Assembly: GCF_963662255.1 (NCBI RefSeq) | Contig: NW_026912147.1 | Span: forward strand, 1-64,000 | Source: Cinclus cinclus | Taxonomy: Eukaryota; Chordata; Aves; Passeriformes; Cinclidae | Reading direction: 5' to 3' | Length of the DNA stretch: 64,000 nt | Part shown: positions 62,200-64,000 of the stretch, piece after piece | Numbering within the stretch: the first letter of the stretch is position 1 | Layout of the letters: every line of letters starts with the position of its first letter | Made by a program: the position numbers and the translations under genes | Notes under the pieces: model-generated | Database searches by the model: none | The model's input: the letters and a program-made list of their open reading frames with translations, nothing else | Told to the model about the DNA's origin: nothing

Positions 62200-63578
62200 C
62201 CAGAAGGCAAGTTTCAGCAGGGCGTTGCGGGCGAGCTTAATGTGTAGCCGCAGTTGTTCTAGGCGAGATTGTAGCCGAGAAGCTTTCCGTCTCCATTCAC
62301 GAGACAAGAAAAGCAGAACGCAATGGTCTAGAGGGTTGAGAAGAAAAGTGCTCGTAGCGAGCTCGTTGCGGCAGAAGCGAAAGCCAGGAGCAGCGTGCTC
62401 GCTGCGAGAAGTAGACGGCGCTTCGCCTCCTTGGGAAGGCAATGGCGTCTGGGCACGAACGGCAGCCAGCGAAGCTTCAGAACAGCAGGCTGTTCTGCTC
62501 AGCGTACGAGCCTGAAGTGAGTGGCAAGGGCTAAGGGGTCAGTTCCAAGGCATCTAGCTTTCCTGCTAGCAATGCCATTTCTACCCTGCTGTGGAAAACA
62601 TTGTCCTCTGCCCTTCTCCTCCGAGAGGCAGAGAGCACTTCGGCAGACGCAGTGCAGAGGGAAAGGACACATTATCCGAGGGAGCGTGACGCCGCTTAGG
62701 CGGGCAAAGCAGAAAGGTGCCGCCCGGCACTGGCTTTGACTCCCTGAGCTTCCTTGCTAGGACAGCAGCTGCCGAAAGCTGGCAACTAGGCTGCCAGAGT
62801 GCAGAATGTAGGCGGTCTGGCACGCCTGCTTGCCGAAAGCCAGGATCAGCGAGACAGCGTGCTAGGCTCTGTTTCACAGCACCTTGGAGAACACGCCCTT
62901 GAAGAATGCCGTCTCTGTTCCGCAAAAGCTCTGCCACAGTGAAGGTGGAAGAAGCAGCCTGTGGCCACGGGCAGAGCTGGTCAACAGCTGCGCCTAACTT
63001 TCCCAAGCTGCGAGAGCATTCTCAGCCGAGTTCTGCTTTGACAGAGCTATTGCTGAACTTTTGCAGTCCCGGAGGCTGCTGAAACCAAGGCTGTGTTCTG
63101 CCTCTTCATTCTTGCCTTCCTGTGCTCCAGCGAGAAGTGAAGCTCTGGCACGGCATTCAGCTTTGCCGCCTCTCTGCACGGAAAGCACTAGACCGAACTA
63201 GTGTGCTTCGTGCATGCTCTCTCCTCGCTTTTATGGTCACTGCTCTGCTTTTTGCTTGGCAGCGTTCAAAGGGTCCACGGCATACCTCTTGCACAGCGAG
63301 AGGTGGCCGGCGAGGAATACTTGCTGGCTTAAGTCGTTCCATGCTCAAGGCATTCATCGGAGCAACACCATGGGGGAAAAGAGGGGGGAACATTGCAGGA
63401 CAAATTTCTATGCTGGAACATGATTGTCTGCGAGACAGCTCTCCGCAGCGCTAGTATTTGGCCAGGCTGAAATCAGCGCCACGGGAAGCCAATCTGACAA
63501 GCGGAGTGCAACGAGCGCGGCGATATGGGGCCACTTGGCAGGTGGCCGAAGAAAGACGGCTGCCCCGCGAATGGGGTG
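62200..63578. repeat. Macrosatellite unit 37
   Basis: Code CG-T-CCGTT-A-CG-TT-A-A-CG-G. It has a private A at 63268 (GTTCAAAGG). The left half matches unit 36. Confidence 0.95.
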
Positions 63579-64000
63579 CCAGAAGGCAAGTTTCAGCAGG
63601 GCGTTGCGGGCGAGCTTAATGTGTAGCCGCAGTTGTTCTAGGCGAGATTGTAGCCGAGAAGCTTTCCGTCTCCATTCACGAGACAAGAAAAGCAGAACGC
63701 AATGGTCTAGAGGGTTGAGAAGAAAAGTGCTCGTAGCGAGCTCGTTGCGGCAGAAGCGAAAGCCAGGAGCAGCGTGCTCGCTGCGAGAAGTAGACGGCGC
63801 TTCGCCTCCTTGGGAAGGCAATGGCGTCTGGGCACGAACGGCAGCCAGCGAAGCTTCAGAACAGCAGGCTGTTCTGCTCAGCGTACGAGCCTGAAGTGAG
63901 TGGCAAGGGCTAAGGGGTCAGTTCCAAGGCATCTAGCTTTCCTGCTAGCAATGCCATTTCTACCCTGCTGTGGAAAACATTGTCCTCTGCCCTTCTCCTC
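63579..64000. repeat. Macrosatellite unit 38 (partial, cut by window edge)
   Basis: This is the first 422 bp of a unit, with C at 241, G at 245, T at 340, C at 409 and C at 419, as in units 36 and 37. It ends only because the window ends; no array boundary is visible. Confidence 0.95.

Larger units (their letters stand above)
12556..64000. repeat. 1379-bp head-to-tail macrosatellite array
   Basis: There are 37 complete units and 422 bp of a 38th. Unit n starts at 12556+1379(n-1), and this rule predicts every boundary through 63579, so copies have no net indels. The unit is about 55% GC with about 79 CpG by hand count in unit 1. I found no match to a known family from memory and no transposase, reverse transcriptase, homeodomain or other recognisable protein motif in any frame. 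Copies differ by shared single-base variants. The code given for each unit below lists bases at unit positions 241,245 - 340 - 409,419,432,440,473 - 611 - 698,718 - 851,868 - 988 - 1248 - 1283,1309 - 1375. The array continues past the right edge. Confidence 0.97.

Noticed and set aside
12455..63894. Recurrent open frames (61 to 174 residues, both strands) as genes
   Set aside because: They overlap on both strands, recur only with the DNA period, mostly need TTG, GTG or CTG starts, have low-information Arg/Ser/Ala-rich content and match no protein family I recognise.
12556..64000. CRISPR array or rDNA tandem array
   Set aside because: Units are 1379 bp with no short repeat/spacer pattern, and I saw no conserved rRNA or 5S strings or Pol III A/B boxes.

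Overview
This window is a chromosome end made almost wholly of tandem repeats. It opens with the C-rich strand of a TTAGGG telomere, read as CCCTAA from base 1, so the physical chromosome end lies to the left. TTAGGG arrays of about 9 kb are typical of vertebrates, and of animals more broadly. Plants mostly carry TTTAGGG, and fungal telomeres are far shorter. I cannot name the species, and I recognise none of the subtelomeric families from memory. An amniote or other vertebrate is an inference from telomere type and length only.

There are four zones. (1) Bases 1-9025 are a nearly perfect (CCCTAA)n tract, broken only by three isolated five-base CCTAA units. (2) Bases 9026-9364 are the proximal, variant-rich end of the telomere, with CCCCTAA, CCCCAA and CCCCATAA units, several of them on a 55-bp spacing. 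(3) Bases 9365-12546 are an AT-richer, CpG-poor subtelomeric repeat with nested periodicity: 37-bp modules in the order 37+37+36 form a 110-bp unit, and two alternating 110-bp units form a 220-bp dimer. (4) Bases 12556-64000 are a head-to-tail macrosatellite with a 1379-bp unit. There are 37 full copies plus 422 bp of a 38th, and the array runs off the right edge. The unit is about 55% GC and CpG-rich, with about 79 CpG in unit 1 by hand count. Every unit boundary falls exactly on a multiple of 1379, so there is no net insertion or deletion over 51 kb.

The 1379-bp copies differ by a limited set of shared single-base variants that can be read as haplotypes. They show a history of block duplication: an offset of 7-8 units early in the array, a 4-unit tandem duplication in the middle, a 3-unit duplication after that, and single-unit duplications near the right. 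Recombinant haplotypes point to gene conversion or unequal exchange.

I support no protein-coding gene, tRNA, rRNA or CRISPR array, and I recognise no interspersed transposon. The many short open frames lie on both strands, overlap each other, mostly begin at non-ATG codons, and repeat only because the DNA repeats. The plausible functions here are chromosome-end protection, subtelomeric chromatin and possibly a CpG-rich source of telomeric RNA. The last is inference only.
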